NCBI GenBank assembly: GCA_945952355.1
Contig: CAMFIW010000203.1
Location: forward strand, 1 to 6,007
DNA length: 6,007 nucleotides
Source: an uncultured Phenylobacterium sp.
GTDB lineage: Bacteria > Pseudomonadota > Alphaproteobacteria > Caulobacterales > Caulobacteraceae
Reading direction: 5' to 3'
Position 1 is the stretch's first letter. Every line of letters begins with the position of its first letter. Below are positions 5,310 to 6,007 of the stretch, piece after piece. A program made the translations under genes and the position numbers. Under the pieces are notes generated by a model. That model did not search any database, had not been told where the DNA came from, and was given only the letters and a program-made list of their open reading frames with translations.

Positions 5310-6007
5310 ATGGCCGATACCGACACCGCTCTGCGCGACGAGGTCCGCGCCTGGCTCGCCGACAACTGGAAGGGCCTGCCGAAGCCCAAGCCCGGCCCGG
5401 GCGGCGCCGGCTGGGGCGCGACCCCCGAGCAGAAGGCCTGGACCGCCAAGGTGGTCGAGGCCGGCTGGGCCGCGCCGCGCTGGCCGAAGCAATGGGGCGG
5501 CCGCGAACTGCCTGACGCCCAAGCCCGCATCATCGAACGCGAGTTCGCCGCCGTCGGCGCGCCGGGCACGGGCCAGGACCGCACCAACCTCTGGGCCAAC
5601 ACCTTGCTGGCCTGCGGGACCGAGGCCCTGAAACGGAACCTGGTGTTCGCGCTCCTGAAGCAGGAGGTGAACATGTGCCTGCTCTACTCCGAACCGGGCG
5701 CCGGGTCGGACCTGGCGGGCATTCGCACCAGGGCCGAGAAGGTCGGCGACCATTTCGTCGTCCAGGGCCAGAAGGTGTGGACCTCAGGCGCGGCCACCGC
5801 CGACTACGGCATGCTGATCGCCCGCACCGACTGGGACGTTCCCAAGCACGCCGGGATCAGTTTCTTCTTCCTGCCGATGAAGCAGCCGGGCGTCGAGGTG
5901 CGGCCGCTGCGCCAGATCACCGACGAGAGCCACTTCAACGAGGTGTTCATCACCGACGCCGTCGTACCGGCCGAGAACCTGTTGAAAAACCTCGGCGAGG
6001 GCTGGGG
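5310..6007 (+). CDS. Acyl-CoA dehydrogenase, N-terminal and middle domains (cut by window edge)
   Basis: The first 232 codons of a second acyl-CoA dehydrogenase are present; related full-length proteins run to about 390-400 residues, so the C-terminal domain is missing here. The ATG at 5310 has GGGAG at 5298-5302 with a 7-base spacer, inside the end of the previous gene, indicating translation from one operon mRNA. An N-terminal helical domain carries GWAAPRWPKQWGG (about 52-64). The middle domain has the family signature SEPGAGSDLAG (127-137) and KVWTSGA (155-161), which contact FAD and substrate, then ITDESHFNEVFITDAVVPAENLL near the cut end (about 207-228). Because the middle-domain signature absent from the upstream subunit is intact here, this looks like its complementary partner. 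The position of a catalytic base cannot be judged from the visible part. Substrate type is inferred only: an acyl-CoA from side-chain or ring degradation. Confidence 0.93.
   Translation, partial: MADTDTALRDEVRAWLADNWKGLPKPKPGPGGAGWGATPEQKAWTAKVVEAGWAAPRWPKQWGGRELPDAQARIIEREFAAVGAPGTGQDRTNLWANTLLACGTEALKRNLVFALLKQEVNMCLLYSEPGAGSDLAGIRTRAEKVGDHFVVQGQKVWTSGAATADYGMLIARTDWDVPKHAGISFFFLPMKQPGVEVRPLRQITDESHFNEVFITDAVVPAENLLKNLGEGW

Noticed and set aside
4721..5674. Overlapping plus- and minus-strand frames within the dehydrogenase pair (4721-5515 plus, 5195-5753 minus)
   Set aside because: Arg/Pro/Ser-rich shadows in other frames of two well-supported genes; no ribosome sites or motifs support them.

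Overview
The window is GC-rich, densely coding DNA with strong G/C third-position bias. The style of its TonB-dependent receptor, TetR regulator and acyl-CoA dehydrogenases points to an alphaproteobacterium of the Caulobacterales or Sphingomonadales kind (Caulobacter/Phenylobacterium-like). The lineage is inferred from gene style; no marker gene is present. No RNA genes, CRISPR arrays, insertion sequences or other mobile elements are seen, and no gene-free stretch exceeds 110 bases.

Layout, left to right: (1) 1-183 (+), the last 60 codons of a protein whose end looks like an SRPBCC (START-like) fold. (2) 184-290, a promoter region carrying paired 17-bp inverted repeats. (3) 291-2489 (+), a complete 732-residue TonB-dependent outer-membrane receptor, followed by a strong intrinsic terminator. 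(4) 2558-3475 (-), a complete SMP-30/gluconolactonase-family beta-propeller enzyme, convergent with the receptor. (5) 3526-4152 (-), a complete TetR-family repressor just upstream of the SMP-30 gene on the same strand. (6) 4153-4212, a short divergent control region with a 13-bp dyad. (7) 4213-5307 (+), a complete 364-residue acyl-CoA dehydrogenase-like subunit with a TTG start. (8) 5310-6007 (+), the first 232 codons of a second acyl-CoA dehydrogenase, two bases downstream and cut by the window edge.

The genes look like part of a catabolic locus for an externally supplied carbon compound. The receptor would import the compound or a carrier across the outer membrane. The SMP-30 protein may hydrolyse a lactone or ester intermediate. 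The dehydrogenase pair would oxidise a CoA thioester, probably as a heteromer of the kind known from steroid side-chain degradation. The TetR protein would sense an intermediate and control the divergent promoters. The actual substrate cannot be read from the sequence.

The most interesting signal is non-coding. Three 17-bp dyads of the form YGTCA-N7-TGACR lie at 173-189, 206-222 and 3520-3536. Two of them end in a TTGACR -35-like hexamer at the same offset from their gene (receptor and SMP-30). This suggests one regulator acts on both, and its site differs from the dyad in the tetR promoter.
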